A DNA stretch of 64,000 nt, taken from NCBI GenBank assembly GCA_012295275.1, contig CM022668.1, positions 10,317,531 through 10,381,530 on the forward strand. Direction: 5' to 3'. Below are positions 1 to 10,997 of this stretch, piece after piece. This DNA is from Chrysomallon squamiferum (lineage: Eukaryota; Mollusca; Gastropoda; Neomphalida; Peltospiridae). How positions within the stretch are numbered: the first letter of the stretch is position 1; each line of letters begins with the position of its first letter. The notes under the pieces are model-generated. The model had not been told where the DNA came from, did no database searches, and saw only the letters and a program-made list of their open reading frames with translations. The position numbers and the translations under genes are program-made.

Positions 1-215
1 TCCTGATTTGCCCCTACAAGTACTTGAAAATCTTTCTGCATTTGATATCGATCATATACGTTAATGATTTATATCGCGATCTTTGTTAAACTACCCTAAA
101 ACTGACTGCGATCAGAAATTAGTTTTATGAGCGGTTTCGAGTGACATTGTTGTATATCTACACACAGATAAAGAAGAGGACACTATATTCAAGAGATCTT
201 CCAGTAAAGACATTA
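1..215 (-). promoter_or_regulatory. conserved upstream block (promoter) of a unit beyond the left edge
   Basis: This block is repeated before every receptor unit in the window. In gene sense it has an AGATAA (GATA-type) site at 166-171 followed by a purine run (GAGGAC here, so no ETS core), a conserved segment containing ACCGCTCATAAAAC, and a TATA-like TATAAATCA at 65-73. The gene it would serve lies left of position 1. The block is nearly identical to the copy at 62290-62500. The promoter role is inferred from position and conservation. Confidence 0.55.
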
Positions 216-331
216 AAAATCAAGCACTAGAAATAAATAAAGAAATAATAGAAAAATAAAATAAAAATAAAAACATGAAAAAAGTCAAATGCAAATAGAA
301 TACAATTAATGATACTTTCTTGTTTTTTAAC

Positions 332-337
332 TTTATT
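332..337 (-). terminator. conserved AATAAA poly(A) signal of R8
   Basis: AATAAA on the minus strand inside a conserved context (TTTAAAATAAAGTT) found downstream of every tail exon in the array. It lies about 800 nt after the R8 stop codon, which predicts a long 3' UTR. Confidence 0.5.
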
Positions 338-401
338 TTAAACTTTCAATGCGTATATAATATGCATACATAATCCAAACACTAATGCACATATACATAT
401 A

Positions 402-504
<103 letters not shown>

Positions 505-639
505 GTACAGGTTTCAAAAACATCATAAATAGAATAATAAAATGTAAAAGCTGAAGAGAAAAATCACATTTAACGTTAGTTCACGTTTATATATTGACAG
601 TTAAACATTTGTAGCAACAGTTTGAGCAGTGTTATAAGA

Positions 640-960
640 ATAGCGTAATAATATCGTAATATTTAAATACACAGATAATATGATTATAGCGTAATATTTT
701 CACTACAGAAATAAAATTCGAGGAAGCTAAATTTTAAATATAGAAAAAACACGACACTGACGTAATTAGATAAACAGTATTAAAGTAACGTAACATTTAA
801 ATATAAAAATAACTTTAACTACAAAATAACGTAATATTTAAAAACTCAAATAACATGAAAGTAAGGTAATATATATATATTCACAAATAACACGAAAATA
901 ACATAATATTTGAATGTACATGTAAGATGATAATAACACGAAGATATTTTAATACTTAAA
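640..960. repeat. degenerate tandem repeat in R8 3' flank
   Basis: Imperfect units of about 35-40 nt built on 'taacgtaatatttaaatac' plus 'acaaataacatgaaaa'. The same region follows the tail exon in the other receptor units. Confidence 0.7.
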
Positions 961-1130
961 TACCAAATATCAAAATCCAGTAAGTATTTTTAGTTATAGA
1001 AAGGTAAGAAAATGAATACTTAATCTAAGTGATTACACATTTTTAGCTTGATATATAATTTTCGTGGCCAATTCGATTTCAGAATAAAACATTTTTTTAA
1101 ATGTATATAAAGTAACATTAGCACCGACAA

Positions 1131-1452
1131 TCATTTTCCTGTTATCTTTTCATACGTGTTACGTGAATTCTCGTCCCACTTGAGTTTTTCGTACTCGTTC
1201 ATTTGCATAGTTTGACTACTATTAACATAGTCATTTCTAGGAGTGTTTCTCTCCAACTGATCACGTGATATCTGTGAATTAACATAACCAGAAACCACGA
1301 GTACTCTAGATTCAGACAGAGTTTCCTCGTTTCTTTGTTCAATGTTCTCATAATGTTCATCTTCGTGTTCTGAGTTTTGATGAGTTCTCACTCGGTTTAC
1401 TTTAGACTCTCTCGTTGCATTTTCTGTCTTCCGTTTAAGTCTTCTTATAAAG
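1131..1452 (-). CDS. R8 last exon: cytoplasmic tail with ITAM-like motif
   Basis: Starts after a TTCAG acceptor and stops at TGA 1131-1133. It contains HYENI, GYVNS, DYVNS, EYEKL and TYEKI. The last two form YEKL-x9-YEKI. About 9 codons present in paralogues (around YTNFxSSDV) are missing, so the exon is 322 nt instead of 349. It ends ITGK rather than ITGI. Confidence 0.85.
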
Positions 1453-2175
1453 CTGAACAAAAAAAAAATGTATATATTTATTCGTTGAACTTTTAGTTCT
1501 TCTTGCATTTTATGTCCATTGTGTATGTATATATATATTATATTTAATTATTATTAAATGTTTATATGTGTGTGTTTTTGTGTATTTTTAATGCAAGTAT
1601 ATATGCGTACATGTCTAAGTGTGTATGTCAGTGTGTATGTGTGCATGTGTGTGTAATGTGAGAGTTCGATGAATTTGTATTTCTTCTTGTTTTTGTCCCT
1701 AATTTATGTATGCCAGGTATTTAAGTGTGTTTATATGTTATGTTTGTGTGCATTATTACTACATGAATATATGTGTCAGTGTATGTTTGGGAATGTTAGT
1801 ACGCTGAGTGTGGGCATTCATATATGTGTTTATTTAATGCGTGCGTGTGTGTGTATGTATGTGTGAGAGATAATGATTAGTACCAAACAGTGACGGTGAT
1901 GAAGATGACAACCACTAAAACCAGTACAGTAGAAATGACGATGATAATCACATCTTTATTGACGTCTGATGAAGTGACAGCTATGTGAAACAGAAAGAAC
2001 AAAGAACAAAAATGAATATTTTTATTTTATTTATTATTTTAAATAAGATGCAGAGAAAAATCAATATAAAAGTATGTCTATGTCTGAGTATCTATGTTTG
2101 AATACGTCCATATGTATGTACATCTGTTGGTTCAGACGAACATAGTCTGTATTAAGCAAGGCAATTATGTCTTTT

Positions 2176-2206
<31 letters not shown>

Positions 2207-5200
2207 TTTATTTATTGCTTGATTTTTTGTTTGATTTCCTTATTTATTTCTGATTTGGGTATAAATTCTGTCTGTATCAAACTAACATAAATGTCAGTAT
2301 AAACATTTCATGCAGTCCATTAAGATATTTTAGTTCTGTTATAAATATTGAATATATTGCATTGACATTCTTATGTATGTATGTAGATATGTTGATAGAT
2401 AGACAGACAGACAGAAAGACAGACAGTACATAGAAATCTAAGTATATTTCAGTACAAACCTTGCGTGCAGGTTTCACCTTCCCAGCCTGACAAACATCCA
2501 CCAACACAGAGTCCACTTTCATGATGACAGTTTTCAGAACTGAGACAATGTCTGTCTTCACATTTCTTTAAACACTTTTCTCCATAAGTACCCTGATTGC
2601 ACTCTGAAAAATAACAGTTTTATCTTTAGCATTGCTACAGACTCACTGATATTCCATCAAAGAAAAGGTATAAAATATAGTAAAGTGTATTAAAGTACAT
2701 TTTCATATATGATGAGAGACAGAATGAGATTACATAACAGAAATAATACAGTTTTAAAAATGCATGCAACTATTGAAGTAAAATACAAGAAAATATGTAT
2801 TAAAATGATTAATGGTTCTAAGGCAGAGAAACCAGTGGTAATAATGATAACTGAACAAACGATGGTAATAAATTATGTCTCTATTATTTCTGAAGCCTGA
2901 TAGTAGGAGCAATAACAATAACAGCTACATAAGAAAGATAATAATATCAGTAGTAGTCGTGGTACTTGTCGGTAGCTGTAGTAGTTGTCTTCAGGAAGAG
3001 TAGCTGTAGGTCAAGGACTAGTAGCAGCTGTTATATTAGCAAACGTTTTTGTTGCAACTGTTGTAGTAGTGGTGTATAATACTTGAATGTTATGTGTATG
3101 TGTTTAAAATTTCATGTTTTCTTAAGAAGACAAGAGTGACAAGCCAGTAGAAATTTATTTATTTTGTATTTTTACTTTCTGAACATGTGACACTTCTCCA
3201 GCCAGGTAAACATTCTCCTTCGCAGGATCCTGTCATGTGATCACAAGGTGCTTTTGTATTTTTACACTTTCTGCTGCTGCAGTTGTAAACACAGTTTGGT
3301 CCAAACATCCCATCACAACCTGAAGTAAATTAATTTATTTCTTGTTTAAAATTACAAAATTAACAAAAACCATCATGGCCATTTAGTTTTAGTGGTACCA
3401 GCCTTCAACTGTAACCTAGGAACAAACCATTAAAGGTTGAATATGAGCGTAATCTGAACTGTTAACAAAGTCATCGGTGGTTAATGATTTCCTGTACATT
3501 AACACTGCTCTACTGCATTCCACTATTGATGAAATCAAGCTTAAAAATTTACGTTAAAATCCAGACAGTGGATTCTTCAAATATATCAATGTTTAATACA
3601 GTTTGTTAATATTTAAATGTTAAACTCATGGCAATGTTAACATTATCGTCACTGATAAATGATTTGCTGCATGAACATCAGTCTGTTAATAGTTTACCTG
3701 TACAGTCGATTCCACTCCACCCTTCCTGACACTGTCCACCACAAGAACCAGTCACGTGATCACAGCTAGACGTTTTGTTTCTGCAGTGTCGTTGTGAGCA
3801 ATTAAATTTACAGTCAGCTCCATATGTATTATTATCACATTCTGAAAAATAGTTTAAGAGTGATTTCTTCTGTTCATAAACACCTGCAGACATAATTACA
3901 TTTCTAAGTATTTTACTGCCTATCCATCTATCATATTTTCAACCTCCTTAATTAGAAGCAAACATAATAAATACATTCATAGTTGCTACATATAAACAAA
4001 CGCAAAACTATTCATAAATAAAAACATACGTACGTAATTCCTATGTATGTACGTATTTATATATGTATGACTGATTGTACGACGTTACTTACTGATTGTA
4101 TGACGAAAGTTACTGATTGTATGATGACAGTCACTGTATGATAAAACTTACTAATTGTATGATGACACTTACTAATTGTTTTATGATTTGTACTGATTGT
4201 ATTACGACACTTACTGACTGTACAGTCTGGTTGTTCCCAGCCTACAAGGCAGCCATCTTTACATGTTCCATTCTCTGTGTCACAGTCCTGTCTACCTTTA
4301 CAATGTCTGTCATCACAAGACACGTTACAGTTGTATCCGTACGTGCCATTACAACCTGACAAAAAAAAAAAAAAAAGAGAATTGGAGAAATACAAATATT
4401 TGTTTAGTAAAATACACATTTTATTATGTAATATGTGTATATATATTAGGGCAGGCATAGGAGAGTGTGTTTGATATAGGAAAAGAACATCATTTACAAT
4501 ATAGAAAACATTGTCAAGAACTGTTTTCAAGATCTGATTGTTTAGAGAAACTACGTCATTCCTCAAATCCTAGGTAGAAACATCAATCAATAGCAGTGTC
4601 GCTATTTGAATCTCTGTGTGTGTAAACTTTGGAATGAAAAAAGTTCGTAAAGGAATATTTTAATAAAATATAATCTTTTCTGAGCTTTTCTTCTTTTTTC
4701 ATATTTTCAGCCTTCAGTTCATATCTTTGGTAATTCCAATATTTTAGTGAGACCTCAAAAGGGACGAATAATTAACTATTAGTGCTGTACTGATAACGAG
4801 TTGAACATGTTTGAAAAATAGACTTGACTAAAACGTGATTGCTCAAATTCGATGTACATTTTAACTCTGTATTTCTCAGTCACTACTCAATACGTACTGG
4901 TTGTACAGTCTGTAGACTGGTATCCTCTTTCACAACCACCAACACAAGTTCCATTCACATGATCACAAGTTGAATTTCCAAAACATTTTCGATCTGCACA
5001 GAACTTTGAACAGTTTTGTCCGTATCGATCACGGGAACATTCTGAAAAACACACACATAATTTATAAAGAATGAAAGTAAATAATGACTATCTTCTGAAA
5101 CAGAATATATATATATATAATACGTCAGTAGACCTTACACTTAGTAACTGCTTAATTGTTAGGTGATTACAGTTATTGACTGAAGAAGATAATATGAAAC

Positions 5201-8200
5201 CATTACAGACTGTATAATGGCAATGATTGTTAAATGACACTAATAGATTGTATGATTACTCTGACTCTACGAAGGTACAATGACTGTATTGTGATAATTA
5301 CTGATTGTATTATTACACTTACTGACTGCACAGTCCGACTGTTCCCAACCTGCAAGGCAGCCATCTTTACATGTTCCAGTCTCTGTGTCACAGTCCTGTC
5401 TACCTTTACAATGTCTGTCATCACAAGATATGTTACAGTTGTATCCGTATCTGCTATGACAACCTTGACAGTGATAAGAACAAAAGTAAATTCGAGAAAA
5501 ACGACAACAACAAACAAACTGAGACCTCAAACACAGACGAATAATTAATCGTTAGTCCTGTACTTAATATGAATTGAACGTGTGAAAAAAAAAGACAGAT
5601 TTATTATCTTGATTTCTCTTGCTGCTAAACTAGGAGTTAAAGAACATAGACAGCTAATCTTTGTTGGCCTAAAAAGTCAACAAACAAACAAACAAAAACG
5701 AAATAAAATTAAACAAGCACAAGACAAGCACGAAATCAAAGAAAGAAAGGAAGAAAGAAAAGAAAATAATGAGATATACAACAACAACAAAACAAGCTTT
5801 CTACAACAGGCTTTCTCCAGCAGTTTTTTATATCTTGAATAAAATGGAATTTTTTCAGTTCGACGAACAATATAATTTCAGTGTAATTAAGATTAAAATT
5901 TCATCTCAAGTTATCATTAACTAGTAAACACGTACTGGTTGTACAGTCTGTAGACTCGTATCCTCTTTGACAACCATCAACACAAGTTCCATCCACATGA
6001 TCACAAGTTAAATCTCCAAAACATTTACGATCTTTACACAGTTTCAAACAGTTTTTTCCGTATTTCTCACTGGAACATTCTGAAATATAGAGACATGTAC
6101 TAAACAGTATGAATGTAGCATAATGCTTTTTATTAAAATAAAAGTGATGAGATATAAAGCAATATGTAAAACATAAAAGTAAAATGAACACTTATCAATC
6201 ACTGGAACATTCTGAAATATCAGTAATGTACGTAGCTGCACAATTACGTTTTATAAAATATTGTCGACAACAAATAAAGAAATACATACATGTAGCAAAA
6301 AAATCGTAATGCAATATTTTAATAAATGTTATGTCTTTTTTAGTATACACATTTTTTCTTTTGATATTTTTCAGCCTTGAGATCGTAACTTTGGAAATAA
6401 AAGTAATCCGAATATTTTACTGAGATTTCAAAAAGAGAAATAATGAATCGTCAGTTCTGTATATATTGCAAGTTGAATATGTTTGAAAAATAGACAGACT
6501 TATGATCTTCGCTCAAATTAGATGAAGAAGGTATCCAAAGTGTAATTAAGTTTAACATTTTATCTCAGGTTTTTATTCACTAGTAAATACGTACTGGTTG
6601 TACAGTCTGTAGACTCGTATCCTCTTTGACAGCCATAAACACAAGTTCCTTTCACATGATCACAAGTTGAATCTCCAAAACACTTACGTTCTTTACACAG
6701 TTTCAGACAGTTCTGTCCATATCTATCACTGGAACATTCTGAAATAGCAGTAATGTACATACGTGTACCTTAATGTAGCACAATTCTGTTTTATAAAACA
6801 TTACTAGCAATAAATACAGAAATGCACACAGACACACACACACACTCATACTCACACACACACATATATAGAAAGAGATAGATAGACACATAGATAGATA
6901 TTCAGAGAGATAAACATAGCAAACATCGTACTTTGTGACGAATGTTACCTTGTTTGCAGTCTGTCGACACATAACCTGGTGTACACCCATTGTCACACTT
7001 CCCTACACTGTTACATGTCGATTTTCCATTACAGTGTCTCTCTGAACAGTCTTGTGTACAAAGTGAACCGTAGAAATGAGAGTCACATGCTGAAAACATC
7101 ATCACAGAGAATAAATTGAATAATACTTGCCCAAGATAACACGTTAATATACACACAAAGATAATTGATAAATCCACAGACAGTAAATAAATACACTCAT
7201 TGATACAGGCACTCACTCTGACAAACATATATATAAATAAACAAACAAAATTACATACGTTTACTTAAAAGCAATGAAATATTTCAATCTTCTTTCATTT
7301 TTAGTCAAAGTGGTCACTTTTACTTTTTTTAATATCAATATCGATATTGTCCCATCAAATAATATTCCGATAAAACACTGTATATTCAACAGGTAGTATA
7401 CATACTGTTATTAATATTCAATTCGAGTGGTAAATCACAAAATCACACTGACAGAACTGTCTAAAACAGTAACGGTCATTTAAACAATTCTTTTTTATAA
7501 ATGTATAAAATTTCAGTTATTAGCAGAGTATTCGAACCTGGTGATGATGATGACATTGCTAATTGTACCTTTGATGAATGCAGTTTATGAAAATCTTGAT
7601 ATTATATATATTAAATATGTGAAATATAAAACAGAAAAAATTCACTTTGAATCTAATCTGTCTTTGCAATCATTGGATTTACATATTTGAACTAAAGACG
7701 AAGAAACACTGAATTATAGAAACAAATCTAATTTACCAAACACTTGTACTTCACAGAAATCCATTGCTGTGTCACCTCTGTTATTTGTTGATTGGTAAAG
7801 TGTGACGTATCTCGCTGTTTTATCACATGTTATGTGTTTTACAATAGACGTATTAGACTTCACTGTATAACACAAACAAGCATCAGTCCAGTTTTCACTT
7901 TGACATGTGTAAATCTTCACACCGTTCATTCGAACTTCTGTAAAGTAATGAAGAATGAACAGTAAAGTTCAATAGATTATTTTAAACAGCAAAACCATTT
8001 TCCTAATATTTCACGGAAGTTCGACATATGAATGATATGTGTAACCTTTTATTATTTCTTTATCTCTTATTATCACTTTCATTGCTGTCTATATATCTTT
8101 TTTAATATTTGTAGAAAAATTAATCATTATTTATTACATTATACGAATATTTTCTTTTTTAATCAAAAATGTACGACCGAAGATGCTGACATTACAAAAC

Positions 8201-9133
8201 TTTATGACTTTTAAAAACACAGATTTTTTATTTAATTCCAACTATTTATTCTAAACCAATCAAATATGCATGAAGTTACAACCTTACAAATATGTATGTG
8301 TGTTTATATATATCCAGATCGGATTAAGTGACCGAATATGATCTAAATTTCTACTTATTCTATCTAAACTTTTGAGTAGATTTGTATATGTGTATGAATA
8401 CATTACTGTAATTTACAACTATGAGTTCCATAATGTTCAGGGAAGTCCCTCTGTTTGTTTATAATGAATAATTAAAGACATCCCAGCACGAAAATCATAT
8501 CAATTATTGGGTGTCAGACAGAGTATGGTTTATTTACATCACTGTTTATTACTGTCAGGTTTTCTGGATGAATGCAAGAAGAATTAACAAAGATTGTGCA
8601 TTACAGTACACTTGTACGGTTGTTGCTTTTTGTATTGTGTTTCTGAGTATAGGTGATATCTCAGTGTATACTTGTACGTGTGTAAGTAAACTTACTATCA
8701 TCACGAAAGTGAACAGTTATACTTTTGTATGAAGTATTCTGTTCCAAGATCCACCTGCCACCAAGTGTAGGGTTGTCCAGTATTTGTAAGTATACAGTTA
8801 GCAGCATAGTCCCCTTGTGTCAGATCACCATCTACAGCTAGAGAAGAGCTGTGATTTTCCTTATGATACGAACTCTGTTTTTGTTGCTTTTTGAAGAGCA
8901 ACATTTTCTGAAACATCAATTAAAATAAACAGTAAAATAGCAAAAATAAAATAAAATAAATATACAAATATATGGGGATGATGATAATAATAATAATAAT
9001 AAGACAAAAAAAAAAAAAAAAGCAACAGCACAAATTAAGCAGGAAACTAATATTAAATAATTATACAAATGCTATTACAGCCCAGTTACTATATAATTTA
9101 CCATTTTATGAAAATTAGTTCTAAAATAAATAA

Positions 9134-9172
<39 letters not shown>

Positions 9173-9275
9173 TACAGAACACAGAGACACACACACATAT
9201 ACATGTATATAATCACACGTAAGAAAATAGATACATACATACATGCATAAATGCATACAGATTTCCACATACACG

Positions 9276-9339
<64 letters not shown>

Positions 9340-9494
9340 CATAGACAAATGCTTGCATGCATTCGTGCATACATACGTACATTCGTACACACATATAAAC
9401 TATGTTTTAAATAAATTTTACCAATTGTGCATTTTGGACCTGACCATCCCGGTTTTGCAAAATTAGGGGCCGCCATTACATCCTTTGACGTCAT
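1131..9494 (-). CDS. R8: lectin-EGF-ITAM receptor, 5' end in gap and lectin half decayed
   Basis: MEGF10/Draper-like type I receptor. Recognisable exons, 5' to 3': EGF1 (9422-9494, cut by gap), FTP-A (8696-8907), FTP-B (7737-7937), EGF2-10 (6949-7089, 6595-6738, 5936-6079, 5323-5463, 4898-5041, 4215-4355, 3698-3841, 3176-3319, 2460-2603), TM (1884-1980) and tail (1131-1452). The signal peptide exon must lie in the gap. With nine EGF modules after the lectin it is the longest ectodomain seen here. EGF1 and FTP-A both carry frame-breaking insertions, so a full product is doubtful. From FTP-B to the tail every exon is open, 8-Cys EGF spacing is kept and the ITAM is intact. It could be a pseudogene, or could be expressed by skipping FTP-A or from another promoter. 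The function (recognition and engulfment or immune signalling) is inferred from the family. Confidence 0.75.
1884..1980 (-). CDS. R8 transmembrane exon
   Basis: 97 nt, phase 1 to 2. It encodes [19 protein letters not shown], a single hydrophobic helix followed by TVTVW. Donor TTTG|GTACTAA, acceptor CACATAG. Nearly identical to the R5 TM exon. Confidence 0.85.
2460..2603 (-). CDS. R8 EGF10 (type i, ECNQGTYGEKC)
   Basis: 144 nt, phase 1-1, eight cysteines. Same module as R4 at 42016-42159. It has GGCLSGWEGETC at its end. Confidence 0.85.
3176..3319 (-). CDS. R8 EGF9 (type h, GCDGMFGPNC)
   Basis: 144 nt, phase 1-1, eight cysteines. Orthologous in position and sequence to R4 at 42603-42746. Confidence 0.85.
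3698..3841 (-). CDS. R8 EGF8 (type g, ECDNNTYGADC)
   Basis: 144 nt, phase 1-1, eight cysteines. This is the only intact type g copy. Decayed relatives lie at 21700-21835 and 53995-54085. Confidence 0.85.
4066..4214. repeat. donor-site-like tandem repeat next to R8 EGF7
   Basis: Degenerate copies of an approximately 21-nt unit (minus strand: CAATCAGTAAGTGTCATCATA) directly downstream of the EGF7 donor, whose own sequence is GTCA|GTAAGTG. Looks like tandem duplication of the splice donor. Confidence 0.7.
4215..4355 (-). CDS. R8 EGF7 (type e, GCNGTYGYNC)
   Basis: 141 nt, phase 1-1, eight cysteines, with the type e signature [12 protein letters not shown]. Confidence 0.85.
4898..5041 (-). CDS. 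R8 EGF6 (type d, ECSRDRYGQNC)
   Basis: 144 nt, phase 1-1, eight cysteines. Donor CA|GTACGTA as in all type d modules. Confidence 0.85.
5323..5463 (-). CDS. R8 EGF5 (type e, GCHSRYGYNC)
   Basis: 141 nt, phase 1-1, eight cysteines. The acceptor is GTCAAG|GTT where the paralogues have CAG, so splicing may be weaker. Confidence 0.75.
5936..6079 (-). CDS. R8 EGF4 (type d, ECSSEKYGKNC)
   Basis: 144 nt, phase 1-1, eight cysteines. A short duplicated piece of the exon 5' border ('tcactggaacattctgaaatat') recurs at 6198-6220. Confidence 0.85.
6595..6738 (-). CDS. R8 EGF3 (type d, ECSSDRYGQNC)
   Basis: 144 nt, phase 1-1, eight cysteines. It has VYGCQRGY where the others have VDGCQRGY. Confidence 0.85.
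6949..7089 (-). CDS. R8 EGF2 (type c, [11 protein letters not shown])
   Basis: 141 nt, phase 1-1, eight cysteines. Same module directly after the lectin in R5 (33788-33928). Confidence 0.85.
7737..7937 (-). CDS. R8 FTP-B (second half of F-type-lectin-like domain)
   Basis: 201 nt, phase 1-1. It begins [16 protein letters not shown] and ends DFCEVQVFG, the typical last strand of fucolectin/F5-8C folds. Contains an RGD tripeptide (NNRGDTAMD) in the final loop. Confidence 0.8.
8696..8907 (-). pseudogene. R8 FTP-A (first lectin half), frame broken
   Basis: Recognisable by SSLAVDGD and [13 protein letters not shown]. The exon is 212 nt where 207 fits phase 1-1. It shares one extra base in the A-rich start with R5, and has a second extra base near the end (CATACAAAAGTATAAC) that leads to TGA at 8701-8703. 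No frame is open through the whole exon. Confidence 0.7.
9286..9335. repeat. (CA)n/(TA)n compound microsatellite
   Basis: (AC)n followed by (AT)n. A related tract lies at 9139-9174. Both are intronic in R8. Confidence 0.9.
9422..9494 (-). pseudogene. R8 EGF1 (type a), partial and frameshifted
   Basis: The 3' part matches SGPKCTIG of the other EGF1 exons with donor ATTG|GTAAAAT. Compared with R7 there is one extra base in the CCGGG run. The normal upstream frame therefore reads GCNGGP and then TAA. The 5' part is lost in the assembly gap. Confidence 0.65.
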
Positions 9495-9694
9495 NNNNNN
9501 NNNNNNNNNNNNNNNNNNNNNNNNNNNNNNNNNNNNNNNNNNNNNNNNNNNNNNNNNNNNNNNNNNNNNNNNNNNNNNNNNNNNNNNNNNNNNNNNNNNN
9601 NNNNNNNNNNNNNNNNNNNNNNNNNNNNNNNNNNNNNNNNNNNNNNNNNNNNNNNNNNNNNNNNNNNNNNNNNNNNNNNNNNNNNNNNNNNNNN
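9495..9694. other. assembly gap (200 N)
   Basis: Exactly 200 N, a nominal gap size. The left flank is R8 EGF1 and the right flank is the R7 cytoplasmic exon. The end of R7, the promoter and the signal peptide exon of R8 are missing here. Confidence 0.98.
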
Positions 9695-10001
9695 AAATCT
9701 GCTCCTCCACGTTGACCTCTGATAGATTCTATAATACTCTCCAACTCTGACACATCGAACCCGTCTTCTGGTAGGCAGAACGTTGGAACCTCTCTGACGT
9801 CGTTGTAGTAAGGGTTGACGTCATTCAGGACGTCGCCATTGTATCCCTCGTTTGTTTCCTGTACTTCTGGATCTGACGATGCGACGATATCCTCAATGAC
9901 GTCAATGTCTGACTGACTGACATCATTTGTTTCTGAAGACATTTTTGTTGAGGGGTCTAAATTTTCATAGACGTTTTCATCTTTCTTTTCTCTTCGCTCA
10001 T
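9695..10001 (-). CDS. R7 cytoplasmic exon 2 with NPxY motif (3' end missing)
   Basis: Acceptor AATCTTAG|AT; the codon split with exon 1 gives Asp. Reads DERREKKDENVYENLDPSTK, then an Asp/Glu-rich region with VNPYYNDVREVP and ELESIIESIRGQRGG before the gap. No similarity to the ITAM tails. Tyr motifs: YENL (Grb2-type) and NPYY. Confidence 0.75.
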
Positions 10002-10262
10002 CTAAGATTTGAATTTAAAAGTATCACAGAATATTTAGAGTGCAAATTCAATGACTGCATCAGAAGATTAAACCTCATCGGACAGATTTTTCCACATCCA
10101 AACATACAAGTAATTGCTTTATTTTTATTATTTTTTAATCACTGTATTGATGTAACACTGTATTAAATGCATTTTGTATCCTAAAAGGATTATTTATTTA
10201 ATAATTTATTTATTCAAAAATAAAACAATGACAAAAACAACAACAACAACAACAACAACAAC

Positions 10263-10315
<53 letters not shown>

Positions 10316-10966
10316 GATGATGATGATGATAATATTACTACTCCTAATAATAATGAACAGTAATATTTATGATTGTATGTTTGTATGTATGTTTGTATGT
10401 ATGTATGTATGTATTTTTGTTTTTTGTTCAGTTTACAGGCAGAAATGCACACTAATGATAAATGCCTTCCACACATTTTTAATAATTTGTATTTCTTTGA
10501 CTCATGATTCTAACTTAATCTAATAATAAAGTAGGCGACACTGAAAACGACCAGACACTGAGCTATTTAGATAAGTAGTTGCTTGCTGTTATTACGTACC
10601 TCGAGATGTTCTTCCTACTTCTGACATAGGTGCGTTATCTGTATCCTTGTCACTCCTTCTTCGTTTTCTGAAATAATGAAACCCAAATGTAAAATAATAC
10701 GATTATATGCGGAACGGCAATAACTGTAATGATTTACTGCATATGTACTCGTAGATAGACTAACTCAGTGTGTTAATAGACTTGATTTAGATTTTCTTCT
10801 TTTCTTCTTGTTGCGGATGTTTTTCCTTGTTCTGACTGTTCTACAACTACTACATCTAACACGTTTTATACTACAATTACTTTTACAATAAGAAGAATAA
10901 GAATAAGAATAATAACAATAACGATGTTCATGATAATAATAATAATAACAATAATAATAATAATAA

Positions 10967-10997
<31 letters not shown>

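Noticed and set aside
9213-9942. ORFs running through N stretches (also 45418-46078)
   Set aside because: The N runs create artificial continuity between exons of different genes.
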